Assembly (NCBI RefSeq): GCF_008304605.1
Contig: NZ_PIJY01000002.1
Coordinates: 1-64,000, forward strand
Length of the DNA stretch: 64,000 nt
Source: Oceanobacillus polygoni
GTDB lineage: Bacteria > Bacillota > Bacilli > Bacillales > Amphibacillaceae
Direction: 5' to 3'
The notes beneath the pieces are model-generated. The model saw nothing but the letters and a program-made list of their open reading frames with translations, did not search any database and was not told the DNA's origin. Made by a program: the position numbers and the translations under genes. How positions within the stretch are numbered: position 1 is the first letter of the stretch; each line of letters opens with the position of its first letter. Positions 16,098-23,863 of this stretch are shown piece after piece.

Positions 16098-17860
16098 AAA
16101 AGCTTAGAAGACGTTTGTTTATGCACTTTTCCATTCAATTTATTTCGATTGCCATTTTAATGGTACTTGTTGTTGCGATTACGTTAGTACTTACCATTGG
16201 ATTGATGACAGAGGATCAAGCTGGACACAATTATTATCAAGCGAAACTTGAGGAAATATCGATGTTGGATGCTGGCGACTCATTTCGGGAATTAAAGATG
16301 CGTGAGGGCTGGAGTGAAGGGCTAGACGAAGATATTTGGGTGCAAATTATTAATGAACAAGGTGACGTGATGGATGCTGGAAATGCGCCGGATGATTTTC
16401 CTGATCATTATAGTATGCATGATTTATTGCTCATGAAGGAAAATGAGTCCTATAAGGGGTATGAGCTGACTTTTTATTTAGAAACGTTCTATGAAACCGA
16501 TTATTTATTTGTTTTAGGGCATGAGACTGAAGCAGGCCTCTTGCTGGATGAACTTGTTGGGGCATATAACGAGAATGGAATGATTGCTAAGCAGGACGTT
16601 TCCGCAGTAAATGAAAAATTACTAGAGGTTGAAGGAACACTTGAGATTTATGGAAGTAACGGGGAACAGAGGATGTCCCTTGGGAAAGCAGAACGTGAAG
16701 AAGAAATACCGTTAGATGCTTTTAAACGAAGTATATCCCCGGATATGTATTCGACCAAGCAACAGACGTATCGTGATGCCGAGACAGGTGATTTATGGGT
16801 GCTTTATACACCAAATATACATAAAGGAGAAATCAATTTAGAAACCTACCAGGCAACGTTAATCGGTCTATCCATTACGGCAGCAATTGTACTACTCCTT
16901 ACAATTGTTATTTCCGTTTGGAATGGCTTCAGGTATGGGAACCCATTATTGGTGTTTGCCAATTGGCTAGGCAGAATGGGCAATGGCCAATATGAAGAGG
17001 TTTTAACAGAGCGCGAGAAGAAACATATCTTTCGGAAAAATGGAAAGATCAAGTGGCGCTACAGGTTGTATCGAGAGGTTTTCTATGCCTTTTATGAGAT
17101 GGCACAGAAGCTTGATGCTTCGCGAAAAGAACGAGAGCAATTGGAAAGGACGAGAGAGGAATGGATGGCAGGGATTTCTCATGATCTTCGTACCCCGCTA
17201 ACGACAATGGAAGGGTATGGGAGATTATTAGAAAGTGGAGAATACGAGTGGTCCGAGCAAGAGCTAAAGGATATTGAGAAAACAATCTATGAAAAAAGTG
17301 ATTACATGGTGAAGCTGATTGAAGACTTTACCCTTAGCTTTCAATTGAAGAATAATGCTGCTCTCGTTTCACTCCAAGCTGTGGAGATGAATTCTTTTTT
17401 GGAAAGGGTCATGAAAAAGTTTACGAATGATATCACGTTCCAGGACTATATCATTTCCTTTGAGCCATTTGAATCGAATCGTGTCGTACAGCTCAATGAA
17501 CGATTATTTGAACGAATGATGGACAATCTGATTTATAATGCGATGAATCATAACCCGCCAGGAACCTCTGTCGTTATTCGGGTGGAAGAGACAACAAATA
17601 ATCAAGAGCTCAAAATAAGTGTAATCGATAATGGTGTTGGTATGGATGAGGAAACGAAGGATAATCTATTTAGTCGGTATTACCGAGGGACCAATACAGA
17701 GGAAAGTAAGGAAGGGACGGGTCTTGGCATGAGCATTGCCCTGCAGATTGCTAAGCTGCATCAAGGTTCCATCCTTGTTAAATCCAAAGAAAATATAGGA
17801 ACTACTGTAACGGTAGTATTTTCGGAAGTAGATGGCCCGGAGAAGCGGGAAGTTTCATAG
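16094..17860 (+). CDS. membrane sensor histidine kinase
   Basis: A 588-residue sensor, partner of the preceding regulator. A transmembrane segment near residues 15-40 and another near 255-278 enclose a large, acidic extracytoplasmic domain of about 210 residues. The catalytic core has the H-box EWMAGISHDLRTPLTTMEGY, N-box RMMDNLIYNAMNHNPPG, G1 IDNGVGMDEET, F and G2 GTGLGMSIALQIAKLH. The extracellular domain is much longer than in BceS/VanS-type intramembrane sensors, so it likely binds an external ligand, but I do not recognise the fold. Confidence 0.92.
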   Translation: MKKLRRRLFMHFSIQFISIAILMVLVVAITLVLTIGLMTEDQAGHNYYQAKLEEISMLDAGDSFRELKMREGWSEGLDEDIWVQIINEQGDVMDAGNAPDDFPDHYSMHDLLLMKENESYKGYELTFYLETFYETDYLFVLGHETEAGLLLDELVGAYNENGMIAKQDVSAVNEKLLEVEGTLEIYGSNGEQRMSLGKAEREEEIPLDAFKRSISPDMYSTKQQTYRDAETGDLWVLYTPNIHKGEINLETYQATLIGLSITAAIVLLLTIVISVWNGFRYGNPLLVFANWLGRMGNGQYEEVLTEREKKHIFRKNGKIKWRYRLYREVFYAFYEMAQKLDASRKEREQLERTREEWMAGISHDLRTPLTTMEGYGRLLESGEYEWSEQELKDIEKTIYEKSDYMVKLIEDFTLSFQLKNNAALVSLQAVEMNSFLERVMKKFTNDITFQDYIISFEPFESNRVVQLNERLFERMMDNLIYNAMNHNPPGTSVVIRVEETTNNQELKISVIDNGVGMDEETKDNLFSRYYRGTNTEESKEGTGLGMSIALQIAKLHQGSILVKSKENIGTTVTVVFSEVDGPEKREVS

Positions 17861-17884
17861 GACTAGGAAAGCGAGGGGAGAAGG

Positions 17885-18400
17885 TTGAAAGAGATTGGAA
17901 AACGTACCATGAGGCAGGTAAAGAAGGGGAATGTGAAAGCTTTTCAAAAGATTGTTGAGCACTATCGGCAATCGGTATATAACATTTGTATCTTGATGAT
18001 CGGTAATGAGGAGAAAGCAGAAGAGCTTGCTAGTGACACATTTCTGTATGCTCATGCTCATATGAATGATTTTTTAAAATCCAATAAAAGGTTTTCGATA
18101 TGGTTGTATCAATCAATGGTAATTCTTGCGCAAGAAAGGTTAAAGGAAGGCTTAAATCTGGATGAAGTGACTTCTGCAAAAGGTATTCTCCCCTTGCTGC
18201 TGAATGTTCCTTTTAACAAGCGGGTGGCTATCATTATGGATGCGTGGTATCACTTATCCGACCAGGAGATTAGTGAAGTTCTCCATACTACTAAATCCGA
18301 AGTACAGACTTTTATTTATGAGGGGAGAGAGAAGTTTAGCGAGGTTCTAAGGTGCATGGATTCTGTTGAAAAAGAGAATCTGCTTCGTCGGATTGGATAG
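17885..18400 (+). CDS. sigma-70/ECF-like regulatory protein
   Basis: A 171-residue protein resembling a short ECF sigma factor. Residues 8-75 look like region 2 (VKKGNVKAFQKIVEHYRQSVYNICILMIGNEEKAEELASDTF, then the -10-type helix). Residues 100-160 look like a weak region 4 helix-turn-helix (FNKRVAIIMDAWYHLSDQEISEVLHTTKSEVQTFIYEGREKF). Start TTG follows GGGGAGAAGG. It is 24 nt after the kinase and should be co-transcribed. Region 4 is degenerate and no anti-sigma gene is adjacent, so it may be a sigma-like adaptor, not an active factor. Confidence 0.7.
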   Translation: MKEIGKRTMRQVKKGNVKAFQKIVEHYRQSVYNICILMIGNEEKAEELASDTFLYAHAHMNDFLKSNKRFSIWLYQSMVILAQERLKEGLNLDEVTSAKGILPLLLNVPFNKRVAIIMDAWYHLSDQEISEVLHTTKSEVQTFIYEGREKFSEVLRCMDSVEKENLLRRIG

Positions 18401-18423
18401 GCGAGGCGCTTGCCGCCCGTAAA

Positions 18424-18465
18424 AGAAGGCCGGTATTCTTATGCGATGAAGGATACTGGCCTTCT
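18424..18465. terminator. bidirectional terminator between convergent genes
   Basis: AGAAGGCCGGTATTC (18424-18438) pairs with GGATACTGGCCTTCT (18451-18465) with two mismatches or wobbles. It lies between the sigma-like gene and the convergent exchanger gene. Confidence 0.75.
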
Positions 18466-18474
18466 GCTTGATAT

Positions 18475-19533
18475 TTAAATAAAGTAAAATCCAATCCCCA
18501 TAATCACATATGCCGCCAGTAAAGCAAGCCCATCAAACCAATTGGAATCCCCATCATTCGATAGTGTAATCATTAGTAACACAGCTGTTACCATACTAAT
18601 TAATTCCGGCCATGTGAAGACAAGTGGCATGGGTGTAGGAAAGAAGAGGGATAGCAATACAAGAATTGGCAGGACAAACATGGCTACTTGTAGTGTGGAA
18701 CCAACGGCAATTTCAACCGCGACATCCATTTTATTTTTATATGCCATGATGATCGCGGATGCATGCTCTGCTGCATTTCCAACAATCGCAACAATAATGA
18801 TTCCAATAAATAATTCGGACCAGCCAAATGTTGCCCCGACGATATCGAATGTGGCTACTAAGTGCTCCGAAACATAGGCAACAGCAACGGTTGCAAGTGC
18901 TAAAATCAAGAGTGCTTTTGTTTTCCCCCATTCCGGCTCTTCCTCATGAGCAGCTTCGTGTTGTGTTTCATCTACTTGGTAAACCCCGCGATGGGTAACA
19001 AATTTAAATAATAACGCAGCTAAATATAACACGATTAAAATAATCGAAATCCCAACGCTTAAAACCATCGTTTCGTGTTGATTCATCGTATGTGTAAACA
19101 CCTCAGGAATAACAAAGGCGACAATAACCGCAAACATCAACAGCCCAGCATTGTGACGCGCCTCATAGATATTAAAGGATTGTCGTTTATATTTGAGGCC
19201 GCCAACAAAGAAGGATAATCCACCAACTAGCAGTAAATTTCCTAATACAGAGCCTGTTAACGAAGCGAGCACAATTCCAATAAGCCCGGCTTTTAATGCG
19301 AAGATAGAGATAATAAGTTCAACTGCATTTCCGAAGGTTGCATTTAGCAGGCCGCCTGCTCTTGGACCTAAAACAATTGCTAAGCTCTCCGTAGCACGAC
19401 CAATAAAGCCAGCTAAAGCAACGATTGTTAAACAATAAATGATAAACATCATGATGGCAGACCAATGAAAAATGGAGCCGATGATGGAGAGTGGTAATCC
19501 AATGAAAACGAAAATCGCAAATAATTTATTCAT
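18475..19533 (-). CDS. cax: Ca2+/H+ antiporter (CaCA superfamily, Cax)
   Basis: A 352-residue cation exchanger made of two homologous Na_Ca_ex halves. Each half carries the diagnostic acidic helix: FGNAVELIISIFALKAG near residue 70 and GNAAEHASAIIMAYKNKMD near 255. A hydrophilic, Glu/His-rich loop (VDETQHEAAHEEEPEWGK) separates them, the usual acidic linker. About 11 hydrophobic segments are visible. By family it exports Ca2+ in exchange for H+. Transcribed alone from the minus strand. Confidence 0.9.
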   Translation of the reverse strand: MNKLFAIFVFIGLPLSIIGSIFHWSAIMMFIIYCLTIVALAGFIGRATESLAIVLGPRAGGLLNATFGNAVELIISIFALKAGLIGIVLASLTGSVLGNLLLVGGLSFFVGGLKYKRQSFNIYEARHNAGLLMFAVIVAFVIPEVFTHTMNQHETMVLSVGISIILIVLYLAALLFKFVTHRGVYQVDETQHEAAHEEEPEWGKTKALLILALATVAVAYVSEHLVATFDIVGATFGWSELFIGIIIVAIVGNAAEHASAIIMAYKNKMDVAVEIAVGSTLQVAMFVLPILVLLSLFFPTPMPLVFTWPELISMVTAVLLMITLSNDGDSNWFDGLALLAAYVIMGIGFYFI

Positions 19534-19888
19534 CGTTTATACGTATACCTCCGTTTCTATATCCGGATAACTATAGATTACCCGGCCTTGTTGGATATTA
19601 TTATTAAAGGAGGGATTTTCTGTTTTTGGGTGAGTAGATGATCGGGAGAGCTAATGGTTGGTTCGGTGGGGACGGGTACACTGTCGTCCTTTAACTCAGC
19701 TTTCTTTACATATTTTACACCGCGGTTCATCCTAGGAAAATGAACGGATCATCGTTGATTGTCTAGGAGAATCAACTAGCCCCTTGTTCCTAAAGAATAA
19801 TTCATCGTGTTTGCTCTTATTTTTTGATCGATACAACAAAACTAAAAAGGGTGTATAATTCTGAATAATACTATTAAAAGGAATTGGG
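19534..19888. other. intergenic region between cax and lysR
   Basis: It holds divergent promoters for the exchanger and the LysR regulator. TATAAT at 19854-19859, about 30 nt before the lysR start, is the likely -10 box; no clear -35 was found. A stem-loop GTTGATT-9 nt-AATCAAC (19754-19776) of unknown role lies in the middle. No coding remnant was seen. Confidence 0.45.
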
Positions 19889-20818
19889 ATGAAGATGACA
19901 TTACAACAATTAAAATATGTGATTGAAGTTGCAAGGAGTCGTTCGATAAGTCATGCAGCACAGAATTTGTTTATAAGTCAACCAAGCCTTTCAAATGCAA
20001 TTAAAGAGCTTGAAAAGGAAATGGGGATTACGATTTTTTCTCGAACGAATAAGGGAATTAGTATTACACAAGATGGATCAGAGTTTTTAAGCTATGCGAG
20101 GCAGGTTGTTGAACAGGCAGACCTGCTTGAAAATCGCTATGCAGATACACAACCGAAGCAGCAGCATTTCTCCGTGTCCGCTCAGCATTACGCATTTGCA
20201 GTCAGTGCTTTTGTTCGATTGCTAAAGGATTATGATCGGGAAGAATATGAATTTACGTTGCGAGAGACAAGGACCTATGAAATTATTGCAGATGTAAAAA
20301 ACCTGCGCAGTGAAATTGGCGTGCTCTATCTCAATGCGTTTAATAAGAAGGTAATTTCTAAGTTTTTAAGGGAAGGAGATTTAGTTTTCCATGAGCTATT
20401 CGTAGCCAAGCCACATGTTTTTATTAGCTCAAGTAATCCACTTGCGACAAGAGATTATGTAACATTAGCTGATTTAGACCCTTATCCATACCTTTCCTAT
20501 GAGCAAGGAGATTATAACTCCTTTTACTTTTCAGAGGAGATCTTAAGCACCCTTTCCAGACCAAAGAATATTAAGGTTAGCGACCGGGCCACGTTATTTA
20601 ACCTGTTAATTGGATTAAATGGCTATACGATTTCAACTGGGGTTATTAGTCATAAACTAAACAGCAAAGACATCATTGCTGTCCCGTTGAAGGTAGATGA
20701 ACGTATCCATGTTGGTTATATTACACATAAACATGTAACAAACTCAAGGCTTGCCGAGATTTATATTGACTATTTAAGAGAATCCATTGACGAGGGACTA
20801 CGTCAGATTCAGCTATAG
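19889..20818 (+). CDS. LysR-family transcriptional regulator
   Basis: A 309-residue LTTR. The N-terminal helix-turn-helix is LQQLKYVIEVARSRSISHAAQNLFISQPSLSNAIKELE (about 4-42), followed by the linker helix and a periplasmic-binding-like effector domain. AAAAGGA lies 7 nt before the ATG; an alternative ATG is 6 nt downstream. It is followed directly by a truncated methionine-synthase-like gene in the same direction, so sulfur or methionine metabolism could be its original target, but that is weak inference. Confidence 0.9.
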   Translation: MKMTLQQLKYVIEVARSRSISHAAQNLFISQPSLSNAIKELEKEMGITIFSRTNKGISITQDGSEFLSYARQVVEQADLLENRYADTQPKQQHFSVSAQHYAFAVSAFVRLLKDYDREEYEFTLRETRTYEIIADVKNLRSEIGVLYLNAFNKKVISKFLREGDLVFHELFVAKPHVFISSSNPLATRDYVTLADLDPYPYLSYEQGDYNSFYFSEEILSTLSRPKNIKVSDRATLFNLLIGLNGYTISTGVISHKLNSKDIIAVPLKVDERIHVGYITHKHVTNSRLAEIYIDYLRESIDEGLRQIQL

Positions 20819-20929
20819 TTTAAAGCTATAGCAAGTGAAAGATTTTAAGTGTTACCTTATAAACAATTTCCCATGCTACACTTACCTTTAAATAATAAAT
20901 CAAATAAAAGGAAGTGGTTTTCATGGGAA

Positions 20930-21349
20930 TCGATGCCAGAGGATTTGGTAGTAACAACCCATGTTTGTCGTGGAAATTATCATTCTACTTGGGCCTCTTC
21001 TGGCGGGTACGACCCAATCGCAAACACTTTATTTGCAAAAGAGAACGTTTCTGCCTATTACTTAGAATACGATACAGATCGTGCTGGAGACTTTGCTCCT
21101 CTAGCGCATGTTGGAGAGGGAAAGTGTGTTGTTTTAGGATTATTCTCATCCAAAACGGGTGAACTAGAAGATAAAGAAGCGATTAAAGCCCGGATTGAAG
21201 AAGCGACACAATATGTGGATATTAACCGACTATGCATCAGCGCACAATGTGGATTCGCATCAACCGAAGAAGGTAATGTTTTAACGGAAGAACAGCAATG
21301 GGAGAAGCTCCGTTTAATTAAAGAGGTAGCGGATGAGGTTTGGGGTTGA
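20930..21349 (+). pseudogene. truncated MetE-like homocysteine methyltransferase (YxjG/YxjH family), C-terminal half
   Basis: Only about 140 C-terminal residues of a ~375-residue vitamin-B12-independent methyltransferase remain, starting at MPEDLVVTTHVCRGNYHSTW. The zinc/thiol site is intact: HVC (His and Cys), the Glu in YYLEYDTDRAGDF, and Cys in CISAQCGFAS. The N-terminal half of the barrel is absent. AAGGAAGTGGTTTTC-ATG at 20912-20926 looks like the original ribosome site and start, but it now reads a different frame, so an internal deletion joined the gene's first codons to its second half out of frame. No S-box is visible upstream, although many relatives have one. Not expected to be functional. 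Confidence 0.75.
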
Positions 21350-21366
21350 GTATAGTAAGTAAAGAA

Positions 21367-21399
21367 CACGCCATCGAAAGTGGGAACTTTGATGGCGTG
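21367..21399 (+). terminator. hairpin after the MetE-like remnant
   Basis: CACGCCATC (21367-21375) pairs with GATGGCGTG (21391-21399), extended by AAAGT/ACTTT. The T-run is weak, but the stem is strong. Confidence 0.6.
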
Positions 21400-21496
21400 C
21401 TTGTAGTATAAATTAGTTTAAATAAATAGACATGCAGATTGTAGATAGGCTCTATTTGTAGCTTTGGCGCCAATGAGGCTTTTTTTCTCTTGTCTT

Positions 21497-21808
21497 CTAC
21501 AACTTGATCGTACGGACATGCTGTTCTTCCCCTTGATCTATTACAAATACGCCTAGTTCATTTAAATCATCACGTAAGTTTACTGCTTTCTTCTTGTCAC
21601 CCTCACGCAAGGCATTTCGTCTTTCATATAACTATTCTTTAGGTACATCTTTTTTTACTCATCTGTTTGGACTGCAATCTTGTCCCAATTCGACGGGTCT
21701 ATTTCCTGTTCAATCTGATCAATTGTTCAAAGAAATTATCTCCTCTGACTTGATTGGTGCAGCTAGCATAATAGCTAAAAATGCTAAAAGGATTTTTATC
21801 TTTTTCAT
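21497..21808 (-). pseudogene. decayed small secreted protein gene with a CysS-like tail
   Basis: On the minus strand, GGAGGGCAATTAGGT precedes ATG and a signal-peptide-like MKKIKILLAFLAIMLAAP. The frame then ends at TGA (21719-21721). The other frames continue with IDQIEQEIDPSNWDKIAVQ, then KKDVPKE, a TAG, and LYERRNALREGDKKKAVNL followed by RDDLNELGVFVIDQGEEQ, with the final stop at 21497. Two frameshifts and one nonsense codon therefore interrupt a former ~100-residue protein. The tail resembles the C-terminal domain of cysteinyl-tRNA synthetase (RN.AR...D...A...RD.L.ELG), tentatively. Confidence 0.6.
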
Positions 21809-21903
21809 ACCTAATTGCCCTCCGTATTTGATGAATGGTTATACATAGATTGCTTCATAATACGAATATATAGTTGAGCTATAGAAAGGTGGGCGATTGA
21901 ATA

Positions 21904-22590
21904 ATGCCTGAGGTTCTCTTGATTCTGATGCGATCAATAGCTGCGTTCTTTTTATTATTGTTGATGACTCGGATTATGGGGAAGAAGCAAATTTCACAAC
22001 TTACTTTTTTTGATTATTGTGTGGGAATAACGATTGGGTCAATAGCTGCAGCCTTGTCAATTGACCAAAACATTAAAATTATGAATGGATTAGTTTCACT
22101 AATTATTTGGGGTTTATTTCCAATCATTTTAGCTTTCATTGGTATGAAATCAATGATCTTTTCTAACATTACAGACGGTAAAGCAACTATCTTAATACAA
22201 AACGGAGAGGTATTGTATAAGAATCTAAAAAATAATTTAATAACAATCGATGAATTATTATTGTTATTAAGAGAAAAAGGTACTTTTAAAGTTTCCGATG
22301 TAGAGATGGCTGTTTTGGAAACGAATGGTAAGCTAAGTGTATTGTTGAAAACAAACCAACAGACAGTTACACCGCAAACACTAGGAATTCCATTGGAACA
22401 GGAGCATGGACCGACCGTCTTAATAATGGATGGAAAGATATTAAAAAAGAGCTTGGAGAATCTTGGGTATTCAAAGGAATGGTTAGAAGGAGAAGTGCAG
22501 AAGCAAGGAGCTAAAAGTATTAAGGATGTCTTCTTAGCTCAAATAGATTCGCGTGGCAATATGTATGTGGATTTATATGAGGATCAATAA
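21904..22590 (+). CDS. YetF-family (DUF421) membrane protein
   Basis: A 228-residue membrane protein. Three hydrophobic segments lie in residues 1-85 (LMTRIMGKKQISQLTFFDYCVGITIGSIAA is diagnostic). The cytoplasmic DUF421 domain follows, with ILIQNGEVLYKNLKNNLITIDELLLLLREKG and the closing QIDSRGNMYVDLY. In Bacillaceae, YetF proteins often neighbour DUF1657 and SpoVA genes and affect spore properties. Here a DUF1657-like fragment follows immediately, but no spoVA genes are present. AAAGGTGGGCGAT precedes the ATG. Confidence 0.88.
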   Translation: MPEVLLILMRSIAAFFLLLLMTRIMGKKQISQLTFFDYCVGITIGSIAAALSIDQNIKIMNGLVSLIIWGLFPIILAFIGMKSMIFSNITDGKATILIQNGEVLYKNLKNNLITIDELLLLLREKGTFKVSDVEMAVLETNGKLSVLLKTNQQTVTPQTLGIPLEQEHGPTVLIMDGKILKKSLENLGYSKEWLEGEVQKQGAKSIKDVFLAQIDSRGNMYVDLYEDQ

Positions 22591-22739
22591 GAAAATCTGT
22601 TATAGAAGCAAGACCGCTCGTTGCTGCAACGCTCCAAAAGATTCAGGCAGATTTGGAGAGTTTTTCTCTGGAAGCAGATAATCCCGTGGCGAAGAAGCTA
22701 TACGCTCAACAGGCATCAAAGCTAAAAATTTGGATATGA
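22590..22739 (+). pseudogene. DUF1657-like fragment
   Basis: A start-less open frame overlapping the yetF stop encodes SVIEARPLVAATLQKIQADL, then ESFSLEADNPVAKKLYAQQ and ASKLKIWI, and ends at TGA 22737-22739. The pattern TLxxIQADLESFSLE...N..AKKLY resembles the small DUF1657 proteins that travel with yetF. It lacks a start codon, a ribosome site and the normal C-terminal third, so I read it as a remnant. Confidence 0.55.
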
Positions 22740-22800
22740 TTTTGCCTTTTTGAAGTAGGAGGGACTGTTTTAGGAGGCAGATGCACTGTCCCATTTTTAT

Positions 22801-23020
22801 CTATATACATAGCAGAACTAGTACTTGTTCCTCTGGCTCACATTTAGAAGCTAGAGTTAGACAATTGGAAGAAAGAGGCTAGTAATCTTATATTGCAGAT
22901 CGTCATTATTTTGCGATACAAAGCGTCTAGTCTATTGGGTGTCTTTTTCTATCCTAGTGAAGTGTACGTAAGAATAACTGGTGCGGCTATCGTTAACAAA
23001 ATAGATAAATAGCAAGATTA
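22801..23020 (+). other. non-coding debris containing a repeated 39-nt segment
   Basis: No intact gene. Positions 22852-22890 match 36645-36683 at 34 of 39 bases. In one frame both copies end in RVR(Q/P)LEERG followed by TAG, so this may be the 3' tip of a lost gene or an unrecognised repeat. The stretch ends in a good terminator at 23021. Confidence 0.4.
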
Positions 23021-23054
23021 AACCATTAAGTCATTTGCCCTTAATGGTTTTTTG
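23021..23054 (+). terminator. orphan Rho-independent terminator
   Basis: AACCATTAAG (23021-23030) pairs perfectly with CTTAATGGTT (23040-23049), followed by TTTT. It terminates whatever transcript reads through the decayed region from yetF. Confidence 0.8.
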
Positions 23055-23169
23055 CGTTATGATCATAACCATGTTTAAAAAGCGATTCGGTTATTTTGCT
23101 TCGTAATGTATTAACTTTACGATTTTTAATTGGATCTTTTCTATAATTTAAAGAAAGGAGTAAATGTGA

Positions 23170-23835
23170 TTGGATGTGAAAAAAACAGCTTTATTGCTTA
23201 TTGATTTACAAAAAGAGGGCGGCACTTCCGATGTGGTAGGAATGGATGGAATTCTGCAGAACACAGCGGAACTTATCCGTGCATGCCGAACTATGAAAAT
23301 CCCCGTTATCTACACGCGTCACATCAACCGAAGCGATGCAGTTGGTTTGGCAAATGGAGAGCCTCTGAACGAGGATGGAACACCTTCCTATTATAATTCC
23401 AATACGGATTCTATTGAAATCCCTGACATGATCAAACCGGAAGCAACTGACATAATTATTGATAAATATCGATATAGTGGTTTTTATGAATCGAATCTAG
23501 ATCTGATGCTTAAAGGTTTGGGTGTGAAGCATTTAATCCTTGGCGGTGTACTCACGGACGTCTGTGTTCTTGCTACAGCAATGGATGCCTATTACCGTGA
23601 TTACCAGATTAATATAGTGGAAGATATGTGTGGTACAACGACAGAAGGCGCACATATGGCTGCCATGTTAATGATGGCGAATTGGATATATGATATAAAG
23701 ATTTTTGAAACAAAGCAATTACGTAAGAAGATGAACGGAGAAAATTATCAACTATGGGAGTCAACAGCCCCTGATCAATTACAATTCTCACCAGAGAACA
23801 TAAAAGAAGTGTTTTCGAAGTTAAAGTCTAATTGA
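23170..23835 (+). CDS. isochorismatase-fold cysteine hydrolase
   Basis: A 221-residue amidohydrolase of the isochorismatase/nicotinamidase family. The catalytic triad is visible: Asp in ALLLIDLQKEG, Lys in IIIDKYRYSGFYES, and Cys in GGVLTDVCVLATAMDAY. The cis-peptide region GGVLTD and the DMCGTTTEGAHMAAM segment are typical. TTG start follows AAAGGAG by 9 nt. The next gene, 28 nt downstream, is an NCS1 permease for nucleobases, hydantoins or allantoin. The enzyme thus likely hydrolyses an imported N-carbamoyl or amide compound (for example ureidoacrylate, N-carbamoyl-sarcosine or nicotinamide); which one cannot be decided. Confidence 0.88.
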   Translation: MDVKKTALLLIDLQKEGGTSDVVGMDGILQNTAELIRACRTMKIPVIYTRHINRSDAVGLANGEPLNEDGTPSYYNSNTDSIEIPDMIKPEATDIIIDKYRYSGFYESNLDLMLKGLGVKHLILGGVLTDVCVLATAMDAYYRDYQINIVEDMCGTTTEGAHMAAMLMMANWIYDIKIFETKQLRKKMNGENYQLWESTAPDQLQFSPENIKEVFSKLKSN

Positions 23836-23863
23836 GTAATCGCAAATATGAAGGAGTGGAAGT

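Noticed and set aside
21594-21848. 84-residue plus-strand open frame in the yetF upstream region
   Set aside because: No ribosome site. The complementary strand shows a better explanation: a decayed gene with signal peptide, ribosome site and readable fragments.
22761-22797. GGGAC...GTCCC hairpin with T-run as a terminator
   Set aside because: Only a 5-bp stem with a 22-nt loop; too weak to call next to the better terminator at 23021.
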